Positions 55,777-64,000 of a DNA stretch of 64,000 nucleotides are shown piece by piece (the stretch's first letter is position 1; each line of letters opens with the position of its first letter). Position numbers and translations under genes: made by a program. Below the pieces are notes generated by a model, which saw nothing but the letters and a program-made list of their open reading frames with translations, ran no database searches and had not been told where the DNA came from. This DNA is from Favolaschia claudopus (lineage: Eukaryota; Basidiomycota; Agaricomycetes; Agaricales; Mycenaceae): NCBI GenBank assembly GCA_037176885.1, contig JAWWNJ010000084.1, positions 682,001 to 746,000 on the forward strand, given 5' to 3'.

Positions 55777-56280
55777 CTAATACGGTAATTTATTGACAGT
55801 TTTCTCACGATCTGAGGATACTTTCGCTTGAAAGTGCCTGGTTTGGGAATAATTTGCCGCCAAAAACCGGTCGTGAAATGATCCCTTGGTTTTTTGCGCC
55901 TTTCTGGCAGAAAATTTCCTCCATCTGGCTTGGGTCGAGGAACTTGGCAGATGGTTAGTATTATGTAATCTATTACATTTTTTCGCTCTTGTTTTCTTGA
56001 CCCTCCCAAACGTGGTTTTGAAGCATTCCGCAACTTTGTCCAAAAAGTGAAATAAGAGGTCCGGGAGCCACCCTCCCTCCCAAGGCTGTGTCTCGGCTTT
56101 TGCCGGTGAACACCCCTTGTTGATGTTCAATAGAGCCGTGAACCTGAATACCACGTAAGTAGCTAGCGTGGTCAGGATTGCAATGCAGGAAACTAACAGC
56201 TCATCCCTAAGTCTGTCAGCTTTGTGTTGAAGACCAGAAATGTCCTCAACCCGAGAGCCGTGAAAGCATATCGGGAGCAA
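55777..56280 (-). CDS. Hypothetical ORF, 167 codons
   Basis: No family recognised. The frame has one hydrophobic stretch (LVSCIAILTTLATYVVF, residues about 28-45) that could span a membrane, then a basic, Lys/Arg-rich half. There is no obvious promoter or intron. It may be a chance frame or a degraded gene. Confidence 0.2.
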   Translation of the reverse strand: MLPICFHGSRVEDISGLQHKADRLRDELLVSCIAILTTLATYVVFRFTALLNINKGCSPAKAETQPWEGGWLPDLLFHFLDKVAECFKTTFGRVKKTRAKKCNRLHNTNHLPSSSTQARWRKFSARKAQKTKGSFHDRFLAANYSQTRHFQAKVSSDREKTVNKLPY

Positions 56281-56526
56281 AGTTTGATTGAAACACCTGA
56301 GTCCACAAAAATAAATTCCTCATGAGGTCTGTGCTTAATTCTCCCACATCATGACCTATACATGGACAAACAAACACAGAGATAGATTCTGCCTCATTGC
56401 AATGGTGACTCTGAGGCAGCAGCTTATGAAAAGACTCGACAAGAAGAACTCAGAGGCCAAGAATACAGAACAATAGCGTGGACATTCAAGAGGTGGCCAA
56501 GACAAAGAAGAGAAGATATATAACTA

Positions 56527-56682
56527 CAGTCGAAGCTGTCATAACCCATAGCCCTCGGTAGGGCCAAAAAGCTATGGGATATAACAGATTTATGGGCTAT
56601 CCCAGCCAAAAACCGGTGAGAAACCCCCAAAAATGTATGGATTATGGGTTATGGGAGCTATGGGTTATGACAGCTTCGACTG
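56527..56682. mobile_element. 156-bp Tc1/pogo-type MITE
   Basis: Perfect 26-bp terminal inverted repeats (left begins CAGTCGAAGCTGTCATAACC) are flanked by TA on both sides (56525-56526, 56683-56684). The interior repeats ATGGG.TAT words. Perfect TIRs suggest recent amplification. Confidence 0.85.
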
Positions 56683-56829
56683 TAATCTACTACTATTTAT
56701 ATAAGATCAGATATGTAACAGGCCTTCACCAGGCCCCAACATCAGTTGCTAGCTCTTTTTCTCTGGCTGCATCTATATTGTGGTGTGGAGTAATTGCCTG
56801 AGGAGGAAGATCCAGCTGCTGCTGAAGGT

Positions 56830-57200
56830 CTTGATTTATAGCAGCCTGAGTATTTCGATTATTCCGCTGTTTACAGGTTCGATGGTCTGCAAAGTCAGCT
56901 GCAAGTTTATAGTGGCTGCCAGTTTACAGTACAGTTGGCTAGGATCATCTGGACATGGTTCTCTTGCAACCAGTCTGCGAGGTTGAGCTGGTTGAGCATT
57001 TCCCTGTGGTGCTGTCTGTACTATAGGTTGCTGAGCAGGTAAACAATTACGCTGAAGTGTTGGTGAGGGAGGTGGACTTCGCATCTCAGAATCTTACTCG
57101 CGTTGAGCACCAGCATTCTGCATATCTGTAATTCGACCAGCCATTCCCGGAGTGAGCAAGTTGCCGGCCATTCCATGCCGATGCTCAGGGCTATCGAAGC
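56830..57200 (-). other. Pro/Gln-rich minus-strand frame, unidentified
   Basis: A 82-codon frame ending at 56836 contains TAPQGNAQPAQPRRLVA, and an overlapping frame upstream has MEWPATCSLREWLVELQIC. They could be parts of a spliced gene of unknown family, but no boundaries can be fixed. Confidence 0.2.
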
Positions 57201-57209
57201 TACGAGTAA

Positions 57210-57809
57210 TAAGGTAGGCGTCAGTGACTCAGTCACTTACAACAAGCGGTCACATGACGTGTCACGTCACGCGTAACGCGGCAAAAATTTCACGAAAACA
57301 AAACCTGCTGGATTTTGCTCAAATTCAACGATTTTGAGGTCGAAAAAAAAATTGGTCATTATGTAATCATAACTGGAGATAGGATGAGATTTCTCTAGCC
57401 ATTGTTGTATGATCCCCCAAGATGTTGCGCACTGCAGCCAATGTTCACGGTATAGTGTACGCTGTTGTGCTGGCGGGACCCGGGTTGCCGGTAATTGATG
57501 GGATTTTACCCTATATGGTGCGTGGGAGTGTTACATAAGCGGCAAAATTTCGCCATCGTCCCAAACCAAAATGGCTCCAATCGCTGAAAAACTCATTTCT
57601 GCATTCAAAAAAAAATGGGTTGGAAGAATGGTCTACTGCTCCATCCCAAGAAATTATTTTTGAATTCTGAGACCAGGGATGTCTTCCATTTGCTCAAATA
57701 CACCATTTCTAGGTCCCACTTTTTACCCTAATGTTTTGTGGCCAGAGCTTAATGGCTGTCACACTTTGGTCATGTGACCGCTCGTTGTAAGTGACTGACG
57801 CCTACCTTA
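57210..57809. mobile_element. 600-bp TIR element
   Basis: Left TAAGGTAGGCGTCAGT..GTCACTTACAACAAGCGGTC and right inverse (GACCGCTCGTTGTAAGTGAC..CTACCTTA) form TIRs of about 40 bp with a small indel at the left. Interior 57385-57500 is shared with 1850-1970. No transposase and no clear target duplication. Confidence 0.65.
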
Positions 57810-57937
57810 CGCTCTTGGTGGTGTGCCACATTTCGCTGACGTTGAGGAGTCTCTGGAGGGGTGGACGGTGGACCTGTGCCTATTTTCAAGAACAGGAAGG
57901 CTTGACTAATTAAACAAGAACTTACATGAGATAAATG

Positions 57938-58434
57938 CAGTGTTGGAATTTAAGGGGTTAATAAGGGTAAAATTTGAAGCTCAGGCCTTAAGCTTAACTA
58001 GGGCTTAATATTAAGGGCAAATTGAGGGTCAAGTTAAGGGCTGTTTAAATTTTTTCTGCGCAAGCCAGGACCACCTCCAAGTGAACAAAATGCAAGTCTT
58101 TGCCTCTCAGATCCCTTGAAACTTCCCGGGGACCTTCATTCACGCACTGGACTTAGAAATAATTCATCGCTAAAATTTCATCCAAGGAACATCAAATAAA
58201 TTGAGACTGTTTTGTACATTTACAATGCTTTTTCAGATGTTTCCCTGTAAAACAAAGAGCCTTCTTAGCTATTGTCAGCTTTAAGTTGGTTCAACTGGTG
58301 AGAAGAGTGTTACATAATCGATCATTAACCCTTAATTAAGGCTTAAGTCCGTCGACAATTGAAGCTAAGGCCTGAACTTAAGGGCAAATCAAGGCTTAAC
58401 TTAACTTAAGGGTTAACCCTTAATTCCAACACTG
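57938..58434. mobile_element. 497-bp hAT-type MITE (8-bp TSD)
   Basis: TIRs CAGTGTTGGAATT (with further TTAAGGG-rich subterminal similarity) are bounded by the exact 8-bp direct repeat GATAAATG at 57930-57937 and 58435-58442. An 8-bp duplication and CAGTG ends are characteristic of hAT elements. No coding capacity. AAGGGTTAA/TTAACCCTT words pervade both ends. Confidence 0.85.
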
Positions 58435-58624
58435 GATAAATGAGGACAATATTGAGGAGTAAGTATATTGGGTGCTAAGACTATTGAGACATTGAGTCAG
58501 GACAACAACTCATGGCTGAAAAGTGTGTTAAATACCCAAAAACTACATCTCAAAGTTGTCTTTAGGCAAAGGGGAGTGGCACAACACGAGTGCCTGCTGG
58601 TACTCAATATAAAGATAGGGCCTG

Positions 58625-59531
58625 TCATGAACCCAGTCTGGCTGCCCGTGCAATGAGCCTGGAAGGCCTATTTCTGTGGTGGTTTATCTCGTATCTATGG
58701 CAAGATCCGCACACCCTGGCTCCGCTCTTCATCTGACTATGGTACCTATGGCGGGATTGCAAGACAGAACGGCAATTTCCGCAGTGTAAGGAATGTATCC
58801 CCCGTCGACGGCTTTCTAAAGCTAGAGGGCGAAGTTTCTTGTGCCGCCATTCAAATTGATAGCAGGGCCGGCAGCGAATGTGGCCCGCCTCCAGAACACT
58901 TTTTGTCCAGTATTTACTGCTGGTGGCGGAGCAACGTGTGCACTTGCTAGTCGGAGATGGAGCTGCATCTGACTCAGGCGAGGGAGTTGGAGGAGCAGAG
59001 GAGAGCGGAGACTCGGACCCAAAAAGGGTGAGTTCCTCCTTGCTTGAGACATCTCTCTGGACGTTGAAAATGTTCGTACAGGGGGATGGAAGAAAGGGAT
59101 CAGTAAGCAAGCAGGAAGAAAACGGCAAAGGGGGGCACAAACCCTTGGAATGAATGTGTCCGCCATCTCGGGCTCAATCTTCAATGGGATCTCATGGCCA
59201 CCTCTGCCGGCATCCGGGATGGGAGACCAGGATGTAGGCCTGGCATCTACGGGGCGTCCTTGAGATATATGAAGCCACCCAGTAATTGCAACAGCTCGCC
59301 GTTGGTGCTCTCTTGCTCGACGCTTTGGAAGCGGTTCGAAGGTCGGGTTGTTCTGGCCGTTGGGGCTACAAGTCCTACTGAGCGGAAATACGAGTACATG
59401 GATGTCTTGGTGTGCCGCATACCTTTTTTTCTTCTGCTATAGCGCTTCTCGTAGTACGCTTTCTCCGCCTCGTATTTCTCGTACAATTTGTCCAGATAAT
59501 CCGCCATAGGGGTCGCTGTCGCATCGGCCAT
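58625..59531 (-). CDS. GATA-type zinc-finger protein (two fingers)
   Basis: The 3' exon (58625-59056) encodes two GATA-like fingers. The first is CTRC-x19-CRPC followed by YQFEWRHKKLRP; the second is CGNC-x20-CGSC followed by HRYEINHHRNRPSRL. The trailing H...RP basic tail is characteristic of GATA fingers that bind DNA in the nucleus. An intron 59057-59142 (GTTTGT..CCAG) joins it in phase to EPEMADTFIPR. A first exon probably starts at ATG 59531 (MADATATPMADYLDKLYEKY, a helical Glu/Lys/Tyr-rich stretch), with intron 59378-59422 (GTATGC..TCAG). The middle exon's frame does not agree at both ends; a 32-nt GT-AG intron near 59240-59271 would fix it, but that is unusually short, so a frameshift is possible. 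It is convergent with nothing nearby. Confidence 0.6.
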
Positions 59532-59875
59532 GGGGGCCCGGGGAGTGATCGTGGTGACAAAGGTGTACCTGCAGTAGTATGTAGTATACGTGGTTGATAC
59601 GTGGCAACAAAGACGGCCTTGTATGTAGCTACTATCAAGAGGTGGAAGATCGTGGGATCGGGCACACTGATCAACATACGTAAGAGACCCTCCCCCCCCC
59701 AAATGCGGAAGTCCCATCAATTTTCTGTCCTCCAGCGTCCGGTGTTGGTCCGGTGCATTCTTGCTGCAGTGAAGCCGTCAGTGGGTTTCCCAGGGTGTCT
59801 TTGGATGGGCCCGAACTTTTCAGCTCTCTGAGGGTCCCTAATAGGATGCAGTGAGCGCCAGGATATTTAGAAATG

Positions 59876-59910
59876 CAGAAAAAAAGAAAAAAAAAAAAAA
59901 AAAAAAAAAA
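59876..59910 (+). repeat. A-rich tract
   Basis: An A-run of about 30 bases with one early G interruption (GAAATGCAGAAAAAAAGAAA..). It could be the tail of a retroposed sequence, but upstream 59690-59875 shows no A/B boxes and no target duplication was found. Confidence 0.4.
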
Positions 59911-60325
59911 CAGTCGGAAACCATGATCCGTGACATAACATAACTCAAAACGGCATGTGCCGCACTTTGCGGCAATGTGCCGCACAATGCGTTATCTGCC
60001 TCACATCGACGGAATCTGCCTCGCATCAATCCTGATCTTTATCATCTGGGCCCGCCATCTTGTCTATCCTCCTTTGTTGCGGACTGGAACCATTTGCCAT
60101 TTTCGAAAATCGAATGGATCCTGCAGCTCATCTTTAACGTGTGCGTTTGGATCAAAATACTGTCTTGCATCAACGTAAACCTGATTCCGTTGTTTCAGCT
60201 ATGTCTCCGTCGCATTTCTTCGCCAATTGGATCTGCCCCAGAGAATAAAGAGCCACAGCCATGGTTGTGACTTGTCACTGATGGACTTCGTCGTTTTTTC
60301 TAGCGTTCACCGTGGGCGAGCGCCG

Positions 60326-60360
60326 TACAGTGCCGGACACACAAAGTCGACATTTTGGGA
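60326..60360 (+). repeat. Single CAGTGCCGGACA TIR
   Basis: TACAGTGCCGGACACACAAA then GTCGACATTTTG matches the left end of the element at 35127. The partner end was not found in the window, so this is a truncated copy or the other end lies too diverged to see. Confidence 0.55.
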
Positions 60361-60444
60361 AAAGTGCCGCGTTTGGCATGAAGCACGGTACATCCCTTTT
60401 CGGGACTGTCACATTGCCGAAGACTATTCTGGGAAGTTAGGTAC

Positions 60445-63020
60445 GTGATTTTCCACTCTCCTTCTCACTTCCACCACCACCCACGCACCAGATCCGCATC
60501 GTGTCGCCGCCGCCGTGAACGCCGTCGAGTCAAGATGAGGAGCAACGCCGCTGCGGAGGACGATAAGTCGACGCGAAGCGCCGACAGCTCGCCAGAATCC
60601 GAAAAGTCACCTTTTCGCTGTCCTGCTGCCCAATCTTTTCGACGCCCCTGATGACTCTTCCTCTGCCGAAGCAGTGCGACTCTGGAGCTTCTGCCGCAGA
60701 GGAACTCGATGGCGGGGGAAATGATAATGGTGCGTCCCTGTGTCCGATTGGCCAGTGTTGGCACTGACCCGGTATATACCGGTCAGTCAAAGGGGTCGGA
60801 GTCGTAGTTCGATCGGTCTAATTAGATCCCGGCAACCTATGATAACCGGATGTTGTCATTCACGTTACTCGCCTATCCCGGCGGCCATTGCCACGCGTCG
60901 GGCTTGCTCTCCCGCCCCCTTCCGCCTCTCGACTTGTCACGCAGTGGATGGGGCTAATACATATACGTTGTTTCACACGCTATCCGCGCCTCATTCCACG
61001 ACGCTTGCTAGCCGCCGCATACTACCGGAAACTCAGCCTGCGAATCCAAGCTCACTACACGTCTATCCCGGCAGTCATCGGAATTTGGTGGATTTGGTGA
61101 TCGTCGGAATCCTATGGACAGCCACTGGATCCCAATGAATATACGCCCCTTCGGATTCCAATGGGCAAGTCTTCGGTGCTACAGCAGCTTCCCATCTAAA
61201 TCCAATGCTCGGCCTTTGATTGTCTATGTGTTATTTCGGCTACCTGGGCCCTTCCCGACTGGATGAAAAAAAGCGAAAAAAAAATACAAATAATGAACAG
61301 ATGATTTAATTTGAATGGTAGCTGGTAGATTTACAGTGCTTGTGCTACGTTGGGACATCTCATAACTATGCGGTAGATATGTAGAGTTGTTAACGATGGG
61401 GACTTTGGGTAAAGAGCGAATGGGGGTGGAGGGAGTGGCGAGACGGGACATTCGTTCATAGATAAGAAAGGAAAGAATTGAGAGGACATCGACATGTAGA
61501 AGTCCCGAATTCAGGAGAGGAGGAGGAAAGACGACTGAATAAGTACTTGCGCTGAAATCCTCCTCCACGCCTGAAAGCCTCGATGTACCCCTCCCTCAGC
61601 CAGGCCACGTATACAGATATTGACTTGATTTAAAGACTCTGGTGAACGACTTGAGGTGGAAGGAGGTGGAAGGAGAGAGATCGAGCGAAAAACAGGCGAA
61701 GGAGTGGAGGGAAAAGGCAGGAAGAAAAGTTACGGCACCTACGTGGCAAGCCGTTGTTTGGTTGGTGTTACCGTCGGAGTTTGAATGACTTGGTAATTTC
61801 TCGCCCGTTGCTTCTGGTCTCAACGAGCTGGACAATGTCAGTGTTTCCCCGCCAGTCTCGAATTGCTCCGCCGTTTACTACACATTGGTTTGCCAATGGT
61901 ATTCCAATGTACATTGTTGAGAATCGACGGATCAATTCCGTGAGACGATGATCAGAGAAGAAGTTGAGTTTGCGATCGCGCTATTTGTGAGAAGAGCTCG
62001 CGTTAGAGCAAACCAATGCTCTACCGCTGAGTGTTCATTGAGTATTTGTACAAGTTACAATTGTATCTAGAAAGTTCTATAATAAAGGAGAAAACTTAGT
62101 AAGTCACCCGAGAGAATGTTCTCGGTGATTCCCGGAGCTCAATGCTCAATCTCCAACATACATGATAACAGGGCTTTCAAATTTTGCAGGCTCTCGGATC
62201 TGATTATGCAAGTACAGTGGGCGGGGAGGTGGGCAACATATTATCATTCTAAGAGGGGAGGGAAAATGGCTCGCTTCTAACCCGGTGAACCTGTTGAGTA
62301 TATACTAGTATACAGTATACTAGGCATATATGAAGTCTTGTATGAAGTGCTTCAAAGCACATCATGCTCAAAAATCTCCATCATAGCTCGCTTATAGAGG
62401 CAAATTGAGCCGTTAGACTCTCCAGACAAAATCTACAGCAAGCCCATTGGATTCCATTGAGTCGTCATGTCCCATTTACATAGTTGGACCCAGTGAAAAT
62501 ATCTCCGTGAAATTCACAACTTCATAGTGGAATTCACAAAGTTTTTCAGTGAATTTCCCATTAAAACCTTGTGAACCGACTATGGGAAAGTCAGGGGGTT
62601 CGGACACCACAGTGAGAGTCTGAGTCTCCCATAACACTTGTTCTGAAGTGGTAAATACACAGCTCCTCGAAGGAAATGCCTGGCGTCCGAAAGAAAGAAG
62701 TGCCTGTAACAGCTTCAGCGATTCTCGCAGGTGATTCACGCATGAAAGTTGCGTGCCCACTGCGACTTCCAGAGACTGCGGTATCTCCGCAGCTGGGGGA
62801 AAGATGGATGTTGCTGATGTGCATGGGGGAGCGACTTCGGGACGGCTTGCTGTGTCTTCTTGATCGGCCAGACTCGCTGTCTCTACTTCAGGCTGACTTC
62901 AGGATATGTGTATGTAGCTCAGGCGGCAAGACTTACGGGTAGTCGATGCCCAGTCCCCACTGAGTCATGTCGTACAGAGTGAGAGTCGCAGCCGCTGCCG
63001 TGGGCTCAGTGTTACAGCTA
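60445..63020. other. Gene-poor stretch
   Basis: Only short frames (60-132 codons) lie here, Arg/Ser-rich or overlapping each other, with no domain. Two short AT-rich zones (61270-61310 and 62290-62330, the latter TATACTAGTATACAGTATAC) are present. A CAGCGGTAGAGCAT word on the minus strand near 62010-62025 resembles a tRNA D arm without the rest of a tRNA. Confidence 0.35.
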
Positions 63021-63624
63021 AATCAAAAACGATAGACGTTTTTCGCGCGCACGAGATGTTCGGGCCGAGCACAGCCCAAGCACAGCCCACGGCCAAACAA
63101 ACATACGCTGTTTATTTTAGACCACTCTCCGTCGTTGCCAGTGCTGCCCTCTATGTTTCCACAAAATAAACATTTCATGACGACTGTCTCGCTCATTGTG
63201 GGGCCCGGTGTCAAGCGGCGCGTTTTCCAAAAATCTGTCGAAAGATTTGGAATGCACTGCCACAGCACTGCCACCTCGGCCCGCGAAATGGAACGAAAAA
63301 GAAATAAAGAGACCCTCGCCAGCTCATAAGTACAGCTGATTATCAACCTAGAGCAGGTTGTTTCGGCTCTTTTTTGTATATTGCTCGTAGTAGAACCAAT
63401 AAACAGATTTGGACGAGAACATCTCACTGTGTGTACGCGTCGCTCAAAACAAGTTGATTCGAAACCACGAAGCCGAAACGAAGAGAAAAACACAGCACTT
63501 TCAAGTCGGTTTCAGCAATGCACTCAGCATTGCAGGCAGTGTATGCTCCTCGGATTTTGATTACAACCCAGACACACGCCTGTTCTTATTACTTTTTCAG
63601 AGAAACGTCTCATCGTACCCCACC

Positions 63625-63750
63625 GTACCCGATAGTCGCTCGATAGTGTTCCGATTGGGCACTATCGGGAGGTCATCGGGCATTTTAGGGCTGCTACATA
63701 TCGGTTGGTTATCGTGCCCGATCGGGGTGTCGGGCCCGATAACAAAATAA
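63625..63750. repeat. CCCGATA/TATCGGG inverted cluster
   Basis: ACCCGATAG, CACTATCGGG, TCATCGGGC, CCCGATCGGGG and GGGCCCGATAAC alternate in both orientations within 125 bp. It is probably the nested ends of short inverted-repeat elements. Confidence 0.45.
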
Positions 63751-63754
63751 ATAA

Positions 63755-64000
63755 ATTTGCGACAGACTTGATGGAAGTAGTATGAGACATGGGCCTCCCG
63801 AGAAGTTGAAGGAGTCGGAGATGTTTTATCAAGCACCGGAAGCGACAGTTGGGCATCCGCATCAATCATATGAGCGGCATGAGCGGCAAGGGCGGCGAGG
63901 GCGACGACGGCGGCATGGTTGGTTAGAGCACAAATGGGGCTTCAGAAGGCATACTAGTTAGCTAATTTTTGTTCCCCGATGCTCGGAGAGGTACACACAA
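63755..64000 (+). repeat. Copy of the internal block 35735-35965
   Basis: GGAAGTAGTATGAG, GAAGGAGTCGGAGATGTTTT, GGCAAGGGCGGCGAGGGCGA and TAGTTAGCTAATTTTTGTTC occur in the same order as inside the 35127-36144 element, with small indels. The copy continues past the window edge. Confidence 0.75.

Noticed and set aside
59690..59910. Second SINE ending in the A tract
   Set aside because: No A/B boxes and no target duplication were found upstream of the A-run.
61990..62035. tRNA gene on the minus strand
   Set aside because: A D-arm-like CAGCGGTAGAGCAT is present but no B box, T arm or acceptor stem follows at a suitable distance.
1..64000. CRISPR arrays, operons, ribosome binding sites or rRNA
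   Set aside because: Spliceosomal introns and element types mark the DNA as fungal nuclear; no regularly spaced short direct-repeat array and no rRNA-like sequence were seen.

Overview
The window looks like a transposon-rich stretch of a basidiomycete (probably Agaricomycotina) genome. The evidence is: short GT-AG introns of roughly 43-70 bp; a PCL-type cyclin of the mushroom kind; an MRG15/EAF3 gene; a Tc1/mariner transposase relic with the basidiomycete-type 'LPKFHCELNPIE' end; and Tad-like LINEs. All calls come from reading the sequence; no database search was run.

Host-like genes are few, and all lie on the minus strand. They are MRG15/EAF3 chromatin reader (six exons, 15107-16268), a Pho85/PCL-type cyclin (three exons, 36606-38676), a tyrosine recombinase with a complete R..HxxR..W..Y active site (five exons, 39285-40972), an XPG/PIN-domain GEN1-like protein (seven exons, 41071-42904), and a two-finger GATA-like protein (58625-59531). 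I reconstructed exon joins for the first four by hand; phases close and the reading frames are fully open. The recombinase and XPG-like genes are 98 bp apart, codirectional, and may be a mobile cassette. A further minus-strand transcription unit (about 44.7-52.6 kb) appears to be built of exon-intron modules repeated about every 155 nt, and a Copia element sits inside one of its introns.

The rest is mobile DNA. From 0 to 10 kb there are a degenerate TTAGGG-like tract hit by a Harbinger-like MITE, 136-bp inverted LINE 5' modules, several nested inverted repeat families and a Tc1/mariner element. From 10 to 14 kb there are a decayed APE-type LINE and a tRNA-derived SINE. From 17 to 30 kb there are foldbacks, tRNA-like heads, dispersed short repeats, low-complexity ORFs and a RecQ-like helicase fragment. 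From 30 to 36 kb there is a Tad-like LINE cut by a TA-flanked TIR element. A 5163-bp Copia element with identical 310-bp LTRs and a 5-bp TSD occupies 44955-50117, but its pol is broken. From 53 to 64 kb there are a stand-alone LINE ORF1, a Tc1/pogo-type MITE, a hAT-type MITE with an 8-bp TSD, a further TIR element, and a repeat at the right edge shared with the element at 35-36 kb.

Best candidates for something undescribed: the recombinase + pseudo-XPG pair, the periodic exon-intron gene, and the paradox of a very recent Copia insertion whose own polymerase is dead.
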